Below are positions 1-11,230 of a DNA stretch of 64,000 bases, piece after piece (the first letter of the stretch is position 1; every line of letters starts with the position of its first letter). This DNA comes from Fasciola hepatica (taxonomy: Eukaryota > Platyhelminthes > Trematoda > Plagiorchiida > Fasciolidae), in the NCBI GenBank assembly GCA_948099385.1, contig CANUEZ040000199.1, forward strand, positions 3,916,001-3,980,000, read 5' to 3'. Position numbers and translations under genes: made by a program. The notes under the pieces are model-generated. The model searched no databases. It was not told the DNA's origin and was given only the letters and a program-made list of their open reading frames with translations.

Positions 1-1437
1 CATCCGGCCGAAATTTCTCTTTACACTACTTTCGATAGCTCCAGCATGTTTTGCGTATGCTTGTCCATCGTTTACTTTTTTGTGGTCTGTAAGTACGCGC
101 TAAGAAAGGCTGCGAGAAAGGATGTCGTGGTCAGGTTAGGACTTGGCGCAGACGCATCCAGAAGTTGGCTTCAGCTTTGACTTCACTTGGTTCTTCATTT
201 CTTCCTAGTTGGGATTTACTAGGTGCAGATTGCCGTTGGTTAAAGACGCTGAGAGATAAGGCTGAGAATCAATTCCTGTGGCGTGAATGTTGTATGGCCT
301 CTCTGTTGACATCCTGTTCCTCATAAATAAGTAAATAAGAGACAAATATTCACAAAACCTGTGCAGTGTAAACATCAAAATTGGCTTTAACTTGTTGTAA
401 TCTTCATGCTGACACCTAAATCTCCTCCCCCGACTTCGTATTTATCTCCCTATGGTTTTTGCGTTCACACCATGATTGTTCTTATTTGAGTTTATTTATA
501 TCTATATATCGTCAGTGCCCATCCACTGAGTCCCGAATAATTATGAAACCCTGATGGATGATTGTGAACTGAATATCTTATTATCGCAACGGCCATCAGG
601 AGTCTGACCTTAATCGGCTTGCCTTATATCCTAACAACAAGATGAAGCATCCTTCGGTCACTAGCCTAAGCTATTCGTTTTTCTTTTTCTGAATATAATG
701 TATAACCTTTAGCAAGCATGCCCTTAATTCCGTCTCAGCCTGGTTGAGATATGGTCGCAGTTCCGTTTCATTTCAGGTTCAAACGCAAATTGTGTGAACA
801 AATTTCTGTTTGTGGTACTCAACACGTCGAAAGGAGGCTGAATCAAATGGGAATCCAATGATCTCATTCTTCTCGTGCATGACGGCAATGACGCAGGGGC
901 GTTAATGTTCATATCTTGAAGTGCAGCTTCCACTGGATACGCTCGTGATACCTGGATCCACTTCCTTCTTGACTCTGAATTGAATATCACGATTCGGAAG
1001 CTAAAATAAATACTAGAAAGTAGTGCACCAATTCTACGGCCACAGACAATGGGGTTTGCTTTTGTCCAGCACATAAGCGTGCTTGAAATACAGATAAAAT
1101 CCATCTTCGCTACCATCAGTCGGCCTCACACACGACATAAAATGAGCTTCAGAGAGAAAATGATGTAAACCATACTTACGTTGAACTGACCGAGATGATA
1201 ATGGAGAACGAAGTCTACTGATCTTCAATATGACTGCGTTCACTCTCAGGAATTTTTCCTATTCTCTTTAGCAAGGATTCCACTTAGTTGTCTATAAAAT
1301 AATTTTTTGTCCTTTTCACAGTGATGCCACTAGAACAATCATATAGGCTGAAAAATAGCTTCTACCTACATAGATGGTTAATTTTTGTGAGTCGGGTCAG
1401 TGTTATGCACTTCACATCCACGAGCACAATAAGCGAC
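1..1437. other. Unassigned stretch before the left outer arm
   Basis: I recognise no gene or element here. Open frames on the minus strand reach 130 codons (724-1116) but have no recognisable motif and look like chance frames in decayed repeat DNA. The last hundred bases resemble the sequence just before the A-module copy near 52850, so the A repeat family probably extends leftwards into this stretch. Confidence 0.4.
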
Positions 1438-4400
1438 CCATGATTTTCATTTTGTAAGCAGTTAATTTCTCTCTCATGAAGACATGATCAACAATCTAAT
1501 GATATTTGGCCTAGGATTAGGCCAATAGTTTCCCTGAACTTTCATGATTGCCATCGTTAATCACCTGATTCCATGTGTCGATTATCTTGCTGGTTTGTCT
1601 CTCGTGGATCCTGTGATACACCGTAATCTGTTGGAGAGTAGTAAGCCTTTATATCTCATAAACCTCCATAAGCCCTCTTAGGATTCGACTCATGACGGTA
1701 TGCCTGCAATTTTCCATTTTATACGGTTCTCTGATGGTCACCCAGCTAAAGACATCCCTCCCATAAGCACCACGCAGTGTCCCATATCACATTGTTCACA
1801 AAGGTTCTCCAACTTCAGCGAGTCCCCGGTGGTTATTACTCGGGTGACTATCTGTAGTCGAAGATGAATTCTAGCACATGTTAGGCATAGGGATACTTCA
1901 ACTGTCAAGGAGTCCTTTACCCCTTAAACTCCAAATGGTTCCAAAGCACAACGACTGGATCCTAAAGAGGACATTTCAGCTGTGAACCAAGGCTCGGCTT
2001 TGGGGAATTTACGAGTGCCGTGGATTGCAACCGGAGGTGATTTGCTCCATCAGGGCCAATCGTAAGTGGTAGTGGATAGAAATAGCTAAATTATGGAGGT
2101 GGCATCAGAGGCTGGCTACTTTGGCAATCTATTCAGTTCAGTTCGAAGCTTATTGAATAGGGGCTGCAAGCAAGTGTCATATATGTGCAATGCAGTTAGT
2201 CGGCTTATACCTGAGAAGAGAAAGAAGACGAACAGATAGAGCACGGTGATCAAATGCTCAAACGACTTTTGAGTCAAGCAACAAAAGTACAATCCTAAGT
2301 TATTCTACAGTCATGTGACGTCAGTTGAAAACCACCACTTAAAACCGAAATCATCACCGGACAAGATGTCATGCCGCCGTTAGTCTGCAAGCGCAAGCTG
2401 TTGTCACTGATCAACAGACTGCAAAAATATTGAATCCATTTGGCGAGAGGACGTCTTCCTGAATGATTGGGGCGCATTTATTATACTAAACCATTTAAGA
2501 AAGGGTAACAAACACGATTTGAGGATAACCTAAAGATCTACACAAAACTTCAAACATTCTGCATTGATCTATTCAACTGCGTCTAAGCTGTGAGAGACCG
2601 TCACACCCAAACGAACCAAAAGAGCTTCAGCCGTGGCAGAGGATGTATTGATTTATTCTTTACATGGCTTGGGAAGTAGGGGTATCGATACATGTCCTAG
2701 CAGTCAACTAAGGCCTGTTCCGTCAAATTTCACGTTGCTTTCATTTCAATTATTTAGGAATCTCTCTGAGCGATAAAGAAATTTGATGTGATGCCTAATA
2801 AACTAGCAAGGATTCTGAGGGGACACTATTCGTCAACTATAGCCTGGATTTGTATGAATAACAACGAGGTTTCAGTGTTTCCACTTACAACCACATTTAT
2901 ATATCTTTCCCGATTTGCCGACGCTGTTTAGCTATGCAATCTACTGGACTGCGAATCAGACACTGGCCGACTACTTGGAAATTAGTCCGAGTCAGGAAAT
3001 ACAAATCTTGTGTGCAGATTTTATGAATGATATTCTTGCATTAGGAGGCTCCTCACCGAACTTCACCTAACAGCTGGTCAAATCGATTTCTTCCCCAAAC
3101 CGATCGGGATAGAAACAAACAAAATGAAAAACATATTTTGACTTACTTTGGATCACCAGCTTGAAACCAGTTCATTGATGGATAACTAATTGAATACGTT
3201 TTATTATCAAAAATAATCAGAATGGTCAATTGAGGATGAATATTGAGTGTTAACAGCTCTAGGAATCCATTTCATTTGTTACGATGGACAAAGTGAATCG
3301 ACAGTAAAACCAGGTCTACACTAAGGCTGTCCGTCGTGCTGCTATCCGCCTCGTACTATGCTAAAACTGAATGTTCTGACCACCGGGAACGGAAATACCA
3401 AAATGTGGAAAGTATTTGATTTCTGGTGCCTGTGACGTAACTCGAAAGTAGATAAGCTCGACAGAGTAACAACCACCGAGCTAGGATAAAATGCCCCAAA
3501 ACTCTAAAAACTTATGGTTCTCTTTCACTGTCATTGGCTGTGAAAGTTCCATCAAATCCTTCGGCGACTTACGATGGAACTTACTGTAGAAACACTCCTA
3601 TCACTAGACTATCATAGATGGTATGTACCTTTGGTCACAAGCCCAAGGCTTGGAAAAAATCTGCCCAGAATGATGTAGATAACCTAGATTGCGGTCGGTC
3701 TATGGTGCCCCCACTGGTACAAAACCTGGTGATGACCTGCTTCGATATCTTTTCGAACTACCGCGCAAGGTCAGCCAGGATCCACGACCTATTTTATCCA
3801 ACAGAAGGTAATAAAGTAAAGTTGAAGAATTCGGTTGAAAATACAGTCACAAAAAGTATACACAGTCGGAAAATAGTACATTCCACATATACATACACAA
3901 GAGAGTGAGAGGGTAGATCCAACTGGACTATAGCGCACACACAGTGGAAATATCTGTTCATCCAAATGTGTAATTACTGAAATAAGAAAGAATAGGGATT
4001 ACAAAAGCTGGTTTTCTGGTGGCCCCCGCTCTCTTTAGACACTTTCAATAGATGAATCGCATGAACGACTCGCGCTATCATGCATCCCATTTGAGTCACA
4101 AAGCCGAATTCAACTATATCATAGTTTGCCAACAAATAATGAGAGAGCGGTGTCTACATGAATCAACGTATCTACTGTAGTCACCCAAAAACTGTCACTC
4201 ACAATTCTCCATCACTACGGTCGTTTAAATTCATGCAGAGACAGAGCGTGAAAAGACGACAAATAAAGCGGTTTCACAACATTTATAACGATATAACCGT
4301 TCACACTGACAGTGGTGATGAACGATTTGAAACTGACACATTGGACGGAAGAGGACTTATCAATTACTAAGGCCGCTGCTAGGATGTGAATTCGATACAA

Positions 4401-6398
4401 CTGGTGAAACACTTCGGTCATTATGTGCAGTTGAGGTGCATAAATAAATAATCGACAAGCCATAGTTCGAGAGAGTTCGGTTGGCTTTAGTCACTCACAG
4501 AGCACAGTGTACGTGGAAATGAAGCTTGATATGGGGGTTGATATCAAAAAAGTGACAGATGTTTTGAATTTGATTCATTTAGACCGTTTGTCAAATCTGC
4601 TGGAACCTGATTGATAATCATCGAATCGCTTTTTCAGATACGCATGAGACACTCAACCGAAAAGCAAAGACAACACCAGCTCTTTAGTACGAACCCATTC
4701 CGTTTATTCTTTTTACGTCCATTAAAAAGACGAAGGGAATGGATGACCTATGGTTATTCGGAGTACATTTAAACAGCTTAATTTGCTATATAATATTAAT
4801 TTTACCAACAGAAAAGTGAAGGATATAAGTTGTCTCAGGTTAACTGTCATAAAGGAATTCTAATGTAAATACGGTTATTATGTTAGTGCAGAAGGATCAT
4901 GTTTTATAAGAAAAGACTTATTTAATAAAGCATGGTGGTGAACATAATCCTTATTCCAATGTAAAAAGCATTTACAAACGAATCACACTTGCGTTCAGGC
5001 TTCCGTAGTGCAAGTGTATGATTCAAAAAATGTGGCACTGTTCAAAAATAAATTCAGTCAAATATTGTGCTTCATTAAGATTAACATGCCCAACTACAAA
5101 ACGTTCATCTACACGAACTGTGGTTTTATATAAAGTTTGATTGTCGGAACCACAGAGTTGCCCTAAAAGTTGATAGCCAGTTGTGGGCTATAATTTCAGG
5201 CTGAAGAACTGACCTGCTTGAACTAGACAATAGTTCCAAGCGATAATACGTCGCAGCGAAACCTTTTCCTCTCATGGTACGACGGCTTGTGAGCCTCAGC
5301 GACCCAACCAGTTATACAGGATGAATTTTTCCAATAGTACCCGGAAGATCAGTGTGTAGAGGATTGACAAACCGGTCTCCTGATCCCCAAGTTTGACGGT
5401 CGCTTTGAGCTGGCAACTCGGTCGGTAAATCAGTGGTAGAATAATTGATCCAAGCAAATGGACTTCATTTTAACAACTCACGCTGCTTTGTGCACAGGTT
5501 TATTTTAGAACTGAAGATTGAAAACCCTAATCGTTCTCTTGCTTCGTAGCTGGACACAGTGGTAGTGTCCGTAAAACATCTAACATGAACTGTACAAATG
5601 CAAAGAATTCCACACTGCATCGGTCGTGGAGCAGGATCATCAGGACAGCTCTGTCCATTGCATCCAACAGTGTTGGTAGGGATCAGTAAGATATATTTCA
5701 AATTCCTCTCTCTTTTATTCAACTTCTGTATTCTGTCCCCAACCACATCTACTTCCCCTCTTTATCCTCTCATAATGCTCTAACTAATGACAACCGTGAT
5801 ACTTACACCGGTTCATCGTCAAACCTCCTCAACCTCTGAATCACAGTTTCTTTACCGTGCGCACTCTCATGCAGATTGATCAGCAGGCGTTCCTAGCGCT
5901 CTCATTAGATTCTCTGAAGATTGATGTATGCTGCTTTAGTCGTGTTAGGCATAGCTTATATTGTGATCTTGGCATATGCTTCAACAGGCTGCAGGTATGA
6001 CACGCAGAAGGACGAGTTCTACGAAGAACTCACCACTCTCGTTTGCAAGAGCAAACGCTCAGAAATTGTAGTGCCATCCGGTGACGTTATTGCACATGTT
6101 GGTAAACTTGATGCGTCAGAAGCTTGTTTAGTTTGGAGTTGTTCCTTACTCACTTAGAGTACAGATAACGGGAATAGACGTCTTCAGTTTTGTTCAGATA
6201 TTTTGGTTATTCCTATCTAGTTCGCGTTGCATGGCCACTTGGTGCTCCAACACTACAAGTAATCTGAGCCAGATTGGTCATATGGCAACAAGGCACTGAT
6301 GGCGCAATTCTGTTCAGAACTGGAGATCCTACTAGTCCACGTATGTAGAGTCGGACTGTGCATTAGTTTTTATGCGACTATGACTCCACCTCCATGGT
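1438..6398 (+). repeat. Outer inverted repeat, left arm (A module, copy 1)
   Basis: This segment is the reverse complement of 58731-64000. Sampled blocks, for example around 4370-4670 against 60710-61010, agree at roughly 95 percent by eye. The inner breakpoint is sharp: pairing stops just after the TCCATGGT at 6391-6398. The arm is shorter than its partner, mainly because about 270 bp of RTE endonuclease sequence is missing near 5935-5945 and a short ATT-rich tract is absent near 2480. The first 4.3 kb is non-coding and unclassified; the last 0.6 kb carries the start of an RTE-like endonuclease. Two other diverged copies of A lie in the same orientation at 11831-13556 and 52850-53330. Confidence 0.9.
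1957..2112 (+). repeat. Short module shared by S and A repeats (copy in left arm)
   Basis: A block of about 155 bp beginning at AGAGGACATTTCAGCTGTGA is homologous to 11669-11825 and 58566-58730, and on the minus strand to about 63330-63480. Its order of conserved words (GGACATTTCA, GTTAGTGG-like, ATCAGAGGCTGGCTAC) is the same in every copy. It anchors the colinearity of the S and A modules. Confidence 0.7.
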
Positions 6399-6530
6399 CA
6401 TCGACACAGACTGCGAATCCCGTTAGCCGTACAACTGTTGCCTGGTCCAGAAGTTCACAACAGATATGAACAGAAATCAGCACACAAGCCAATATTCAGG
6501 ACAAGCAGTAATGCAGATGAGCAACGGGTA
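5810..6530 (+). pseudogene. RTE-like retrotransposon AP-endonuclease fragment, left-arm copy
   Basis: Plus-strand translation gives the N-terminus of an RTE-like ORF2 AP endonuclease (the enzyme that nicks target DNA for target-primed reverse transcription). The text reads VRTLMQIDQQAFLALSLDSL and KIDVCC, then jumps to VILAYASTGC, KDEFYEELTTLV and GDVIAHVG, and later ATWCSNTTS, NSVQNWRSY and STYVESDCALVF. About 270 bp encoding the next segment (the SETPIQDS region) is deleted relative to the right-arm copy. The GDxN active-site motif is degraded to GDVI, the terminal SDH motif reads SDC, and stops and frameshifts interrupt it. It is clearly dead. The fragment runs past the end of the inverted repeat at 6398, so the RTE piece predates the duplication breakpoint. 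Assignment to RTE is from pattern recognition of the family. Confidence 0.8.
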
Positions 6531-6539
6531 CTGATTTTT

Positions 6540-8600
6540 CTATTTTCCACCTAAAAGATGCGTCCTCATACTGTGACCACTTAACGGACTACCTGTAAGT
6601 TCGTTAAAGCGTATTTGCTCATGGAAACCTGTAATGTTCCATCAATAGATTATCCTTCCCTCGATTTAATTGGCTCTGTATAGCTAAGAGAAGGGTGTGC
6701 AACAGCGAGTGGCATCATGTCATAAGAAATCTATCCAATCATCAGTACTTGAACACGACATCTGAGAAGAACTTATATGGACACGGTGGTAGGAAATATG
6801 AACCTCCGTAAGATGCGAGTAGCCCCAAAACAGTTTCTCTATGAGAAGCCGAAATGGAGACTAAGTACCCATTATGCAAATCAGAAGTTCACCGTTAAAT
6901 ACGAAGCATCTTCACTGCCACCTCAATACTTGACTCCCATGAACCCAACTCTGCTAAATTCATTATTATACTCCGAATAACTCAAGTTATATAGTTCTCA
7001 TGAACCCAAATTTTTATCACCCATGTCACCAAAAACCTATTTATTAGTCGTACGCATTCTGGGGTGATTCCTGATTATTGGATATCTCTATGCATCAGTT
7101 ATACACCCAAGAAGGGATCCAGCAAGAATCACTCGATAATCTGCATATCTGTTTTGCCGGAAAATTGAGAAAAAACACCTCCACCGCGTAAAACTTCGAA
7201 CTCACTCATACTTGGCCTACGAACCCTTTCTGTCAACCCTTGACACCGTTCACTATATTATGAATTCTTTTGCTTCTGCTCTTGATCACGGTGGCTGTAC
7301 TGTCAGGCTGATTTTTCATGAGAATGCAAAAGCTCCAAGTGCATATCATCAAGGGGCCGACCCTGAATATTCTACATGATAGTAGAGTCGAACGCCGTAC
7401 TCTGAACAACCTACATCGTATCTAATCGCATAGAAATAAGTTCCTGTGATAACAGACACTCGTCTTCTGTTCCAGTTACCTCGATTATTTTCGCGATATC
7501 GTCCATCCCCATTTACTGTCTCTTTTTAAATCACCAAGCTTTCCCATCGGCTCAATCTCATTCACTGCATATACGCCAATGGTATTGCACTTGGATGCCC
7601 TGTAACGGAAATGGGATTTTGGATTAATCTTTATAACAGACTGGAAGAACTGCTAATGGTTCATTTTTCATTCTTTTTCAACCTAAATCTTGAAGGGTGA
7701 ATCGCGCAACCAAACTGTTTTTATTATCACCCTATATCATTCCTTTGATAAACAACATCTCCCTAAGGGTTCTGCCGATCGCTATCAGGGGCTACTCTGA
7801 ATAACAGCCTACTTGGAACTCCGAAAGATTTCCTTCTCAGCATTCAGAGTAGGAAAAATTAGATCAACTTTAATCTTGAGCTTCTGTTTGTACCTTCATT
7901 CATTCTCCTTCATTGACTTTACAGCTCTGCGGCCATTTATTCCAACTTAAAAGGAACAGATTTTGATGTTACCATCAAGTCTTTGAAATTGCTTCTTGTT
8001 GAAGCAATAATAACATAGATATTCTCAGTGACTTCATCATTAGTATACTGATGCTTGGGACAAGTTTATAAAGAGACAGCTATGTGACACCAATCACGGC
8101 CTTCACTTCACACTCCCCATATCCACCTCTTTCTGTTAAAATAGTTCCAAACACTCAAAAGACTTCATTTATGCGTGTCCATATGTGGGAATATACTCAT
8201 CGTTTATCATATCCGCCTACTCTTCAGACCGCGGAAAAAGAATCAACGATCTTTTTATTATTCGTCGCCGTTCGTCTAATTGTATTTACTGCTTCAAATG
8301 GTGCTTCCACTTCATTCTCTCCACATTCCCATTGGTCATTCTACCACTTTTTTTTGGAATCCTCTGTCAATAACATGAGTGCTGAAAACTCACCCCATAT
8401 CGGATCCTTGAAAACTTTCTAAGACCTGATTTGGTTTGACTATTCCTACATATCTTACGAAACTGGCTTCAGTTTTTACTGTAGTTTTAGTTTTATTGTC
8501 CCAATCATCAACCATCATCAATAATTTGCCAAGATGACGGGTGGTCAATACACCCTAGACAAAACATCCCAAAGCCAAACACAAGTGCCGTGACCCTTTG
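6540..8600 (+). repeat. Unclassified repeat module B, copy 1
   Basis: This segment is a direct, diverged copy of 55270-58137. Anchors are the shared run TGTGACCACTTAACGGACTA near the start, the TCTTGATCACGGTGGC block (7281 and 56815), and AAAACATCCCAAAGCCAAA at the end (8563 and 58108). It lacks the roughly 0.8-kb insertion present in the other copy. Open frames such as 8084-8422 are not maintained between the copies, so I see no evidence for coding. The class of repeat is unknown. Confidence 0.75.
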
Positions 8601-8697
8601 ACAATTTTACCTAATGAACAGTCACCCATCTTTTTTAAAATTTAAGTATTTTCTTTCTGTACATCTTTTACCTGGTTCGGGTACAAAAAGATGCTTG
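8601..8697. other. Flank between module B and the TRIM
   Basis: AT-rich sequence with no recognised feature. Its last four bases, CTTG (8694-8697), form the left half of the TRIM target-site duplication. Confidence 0.6.
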
Positions 8698-8861
8698 TGT
8701 AACGGCCAGAGTGGAGGCCGCCATCTTGTTGTTCGTTTAATGTAAGTGTTGGCGCCGTTGATACACTTACTGAGCCTCGGCTCATGGAGTTTTTCCCTTT
8801 TGTGCTTTTGCAGATCACACGTGCTACCCTCATCGGAAGAGCATTGCCCCTGCCTGTTACA
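8698..8861 (+). repeat. TRIM 5' LTR
   Basis: 164 bp, TGTAAC...GTTACA, identical to the 3' LTR except for C at 8753. It contains GC-rich GGCCAGAGTGGAGGCCGCCA near its start. Transcription signals cannot be assigned with confidence. Confidence 0.92.
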
Positions 8862-8865
8862 TTTT

Positions 8866-8883
8866 TGGCACCCACGGCGGGAC
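8866..8883 (+). promoter_or_regulatory. Candidate TRIM primer-binding site
   Basis: Four bases after the 5' LTR lies TGGCACCCACGGCGGGAC. A primer-binding site must begin with TGG to pair with a tRNA CCA end. The complement reads as a plausible tRNA 3' end: a T-stem side GTCCC, a 7-nt acceptor strand and discriminator G. The G discriminator and general shape fit a tRNA-Arg, but this is inference without the host tRNA set. Confidence 0.6.
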
Positions 8884-9078
8884 CGCATTGAGCGGAGTGG
8901 GAGGCCTTGGAGATAGACCTGATGTGGGCCGAGGAGATAATTGTGAAGTGATCTGAGGCGTAGATTTGGTGTGGCCCAGGAGAGGTCTTGTGGTAAGGCC
9001 TACCCAAGGTGTGGTTCCCGGAGAGTTAATGCTCCTGTAGTGTGTTGGAGTACGGAACACTGGGGGCAGTGTTCTTTT

Positions 9079-9091
9079 GTGGGGGGAGCAG
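9079..9091 (+). promoter_or_regulatory. Candidate TRIM polypurine tract
   Basis: GTGGGGGGAGCAG lies immediately upstream of the 3' LTR, where plus-strand priming of LTR elements occurs. It is short but correctly placed. Confidence 0.6.
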
Positions 9092-9255
9092 TGTAACGGC
9101 CAGAGTGGAGGCCGCCATCTTGTTGTTCGTTTAATGTAAGTGTTGGTGCCGTTGATACACTTACTGAGCCTCGGCTCATGGAGTTTTTCCCTTTTGTGCT
9201 TTTGCAGATCACACGTGCTACCCTCATCGGAAGAGCATTGCCCCTGCCTGTTACA
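9092..9255 (+). repeat. TRIM 3' LTR
   Basis: 164 bp, matching the 5' LTR except for T at 9147. It is followed by the CTTG target duplication at 9256-9259. Confidence 0.92.
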
Positions 9256-9259
9256 CTTG

Positions 9260-10369
9260 TTCCTGCTAACACTCACGATTCATGTACGATTCCCCATGCA
9301 ACCGGAACTGTTACAATGCAGAACTTTTTGCATGCCTCCAATAAACCACCAAAACTGAACATTTCTTTCACACCTCTGATCTTTTCGTTTCTAGTCACTG
9401 AATATTTACAGCCAAATGACTATCATCCATCAGGCTGGTTCGACAACATCCACAATAGATAGACCGTGCATTAGGAATAAAATGATCAACATAATCCTTG
9501 GGTTTCGGAGTGAAATCACCTCCGTGACGCTTGAAAAAATCATTGGAGCTTTCTAAGGCATAATCGGTGAATTGAACTGAGTGAATAAGTGGACGTTAGA
9601 CCAGCGAGGCAACACATAGAAATGCTTTGATTTGTTGGGCCACAAGGCTTCGGGAAGGAACAGGAAGATTGGGGAATGGTGTGTGTAAATGATTCAACAG
9701 AAATCCATGATTCATGACAAATTATTGTGCAGCATAAGACGGATAAATGAAAAAAAGAATATTCTCACCGAAGCATTTATGTGTATTATGCAAAAAGCAA
9801 ATGGGTATCAAAAGCTCAGTTGTGAATATGTACGATGAAGAATTCCAGGCACAGACGTCTCTGCGGACAAAAGCTTGCCATTTAATTGGTTCATCGACAT
9901 ATGACAATGTCTGCTCGGATTTCTCAGTGTGTATCACAAACTCTTAGCCTAAGTACACAGAAGTCAATGTGAAATTCACCCACGTACCTATTACAAATGA
10001 GCGATAAACGAGCCTCGACCTCAAATACTATACTAATATTGTCACGGATTTGATTTGTGGATTACTGCTGCTGTTCCATAGCGACTAAATGAGACAACTT
10101 TCCATCTACTGGATATAGCTTTACCGAAACTTAAATAAACACTAAATGTTTAGCTGCAAACAAATGGACTATTGAGTGGGGATACAAGGACAAGTATTTA
10201 CGTCAGGGTAAGCAGGAATGAAGTAGTTTGTCCGTTGCTTACTTTAGATAACAAGAAAAAGAGGGACGGATGTATAAGGAACTTTGTTTGATACGTGTCA
10301 GCAGAGCTATATGTCACCGGGCGCGTCCCTAGGTCATTGACATCTATGTTCTAAACAAGCCTAGAGTCG
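9260..10369. other. Unassigned stretch after the TRIM
   Basis: No recognised gene or element. The open frames, for example 9747-9947 plus and 9722-9937 minus, overlap one another and carry no family motif. Confidence 0.4.
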
Positions 10370-11000
10370 CGTGCTCTTGAGACTAAATTGTCAACACGAC
10401 GGTCGAGGACATTCAGCTGTAGGAAACAGGTGAATATACTTTATTGGAGTGTAAGAAAGCACATTCATAAAATGTGGGAAGCTGAAGCCCCACAATGTGG
10501 ACTCTTCACGACTATAATTTGGATATGGTTTACCTCTCGGAAGTTTGTCTACCCACCTTTTGCCACAGGCGCGTAAAAATTTTAGGTTAGCCAGCTTACT
10601 AACATTATCATGGCGGTCCGGCAGACAAAATTGAACTCCATGGCGTCACATTCGCATTTAGAGATGAAGATAACAGCACGATGATGTCTTGGGAGTCAAT
10701 TTATGGAAAATGTGCATTGGCAGGCTTCAAAAGTCCCACACAGAACTCAACAGTGGTCGCCACCTAAACCCCGGCCAATGAACCTGGTGAAAAAACGAAA
10801 GATGAAATGAAGGACAGCCTATACAAACTAATCAACCGGGTCCAGATACATGACAATCTGTTGGTCGGAGGTGGCTGGTGCGCTCACACTGGTGAATCAG
10901 ATAAGTGAGTTGGCACATCTTGAGATGATTTGACTTAGTTCAATACTGCGAGTGAGGTGACCCTTGGTCATTTTGGTCGACGCCGACAGTATGGTCTTTT
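10370..11000 (+). pseudogene. Non-LTR retrotransposon AP-endonuclease remnant, second lineage
   Basis: Plus-strand frames spell successive blocks of an AP-type endonuclease/exonuclease domain: YNLDMVYLSE (10515-10544), GPADKIELHGVTFAFRDEDN, MMSWESIYGKCALAGFKS, VVAT then TPANE, and KDEMKDSLYKLINRV followed by LLVGGGWCAHTG. In living copies the last block reads as GDxN with an intact catalytic Asp and Asn; here both are lost (GGGWCA). The LxxSE motif with its metal-binding Glu survives. Stops occur at VVAT* and after GESDK, with at least one frameshift near 10500. The text differs from the endonuclease in the outer arms, so this is a separate element. It ends just before module S at 11231. The RT part is not seen downstream. 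Confidence 0.72.
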
Positions 11001-11230
11001 GCAGCCCATGCCTCCAAAGTTCCCGAAAGGTCTCAATGACGTGGTGTTCAAACAACAGTCGTACTGTGCATCATATTTGCCAAATCCTAACAGTTTCCTT
11101 TTGGCTTCGTCTGTAGAGGACCGTAAAGTGTATCCCATTGTAGCACTTGACACAAACGGTTCAGACTACATTCTCCCGCATGCACACTCCACAAGACGTA
11201 GGACCTCCTCATCTACCAGAGGTTTTTAAA

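Larger units (their letters stand above)
8698..9255 (+). mobile_element. Complete TRIM (terminal-repeat retrotransposon in miniature)
   Basis: Two 164-bp direct repeats flank a 230-bp interior. Each repeat starts TGTAAC and ends GTTACA, the TG...CA form of retroviral-type LTRs with 6-bp inverted ends. The copies differ at one base only (C at 8753, T at 9147). The element is bounded by a 4-bp target duplication, CTTG at 8694-8697 and 9256-9259. A candidate primer-binding site starts with TGG at 8866, and a purine-rich tract lies at 9079-9091 directly before the 3' LTR. The interior encodes nothing recognisable, so movement would need proteins supplied by an autonomous LTR element. The near-identical LTRs and intact duplication point to a recent insertion. 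Minus-strand frames over this element are by-products of the repeats. Confidence 0.93.

Noticed and set aside
8622..9276. Minus-strand frames of 88-139 codons repeated twice, resembling a duplicated gene
   Set aside because: The repetition comes from the two TRIM LTRs; no motif, and the frames cross LTR boundaries.
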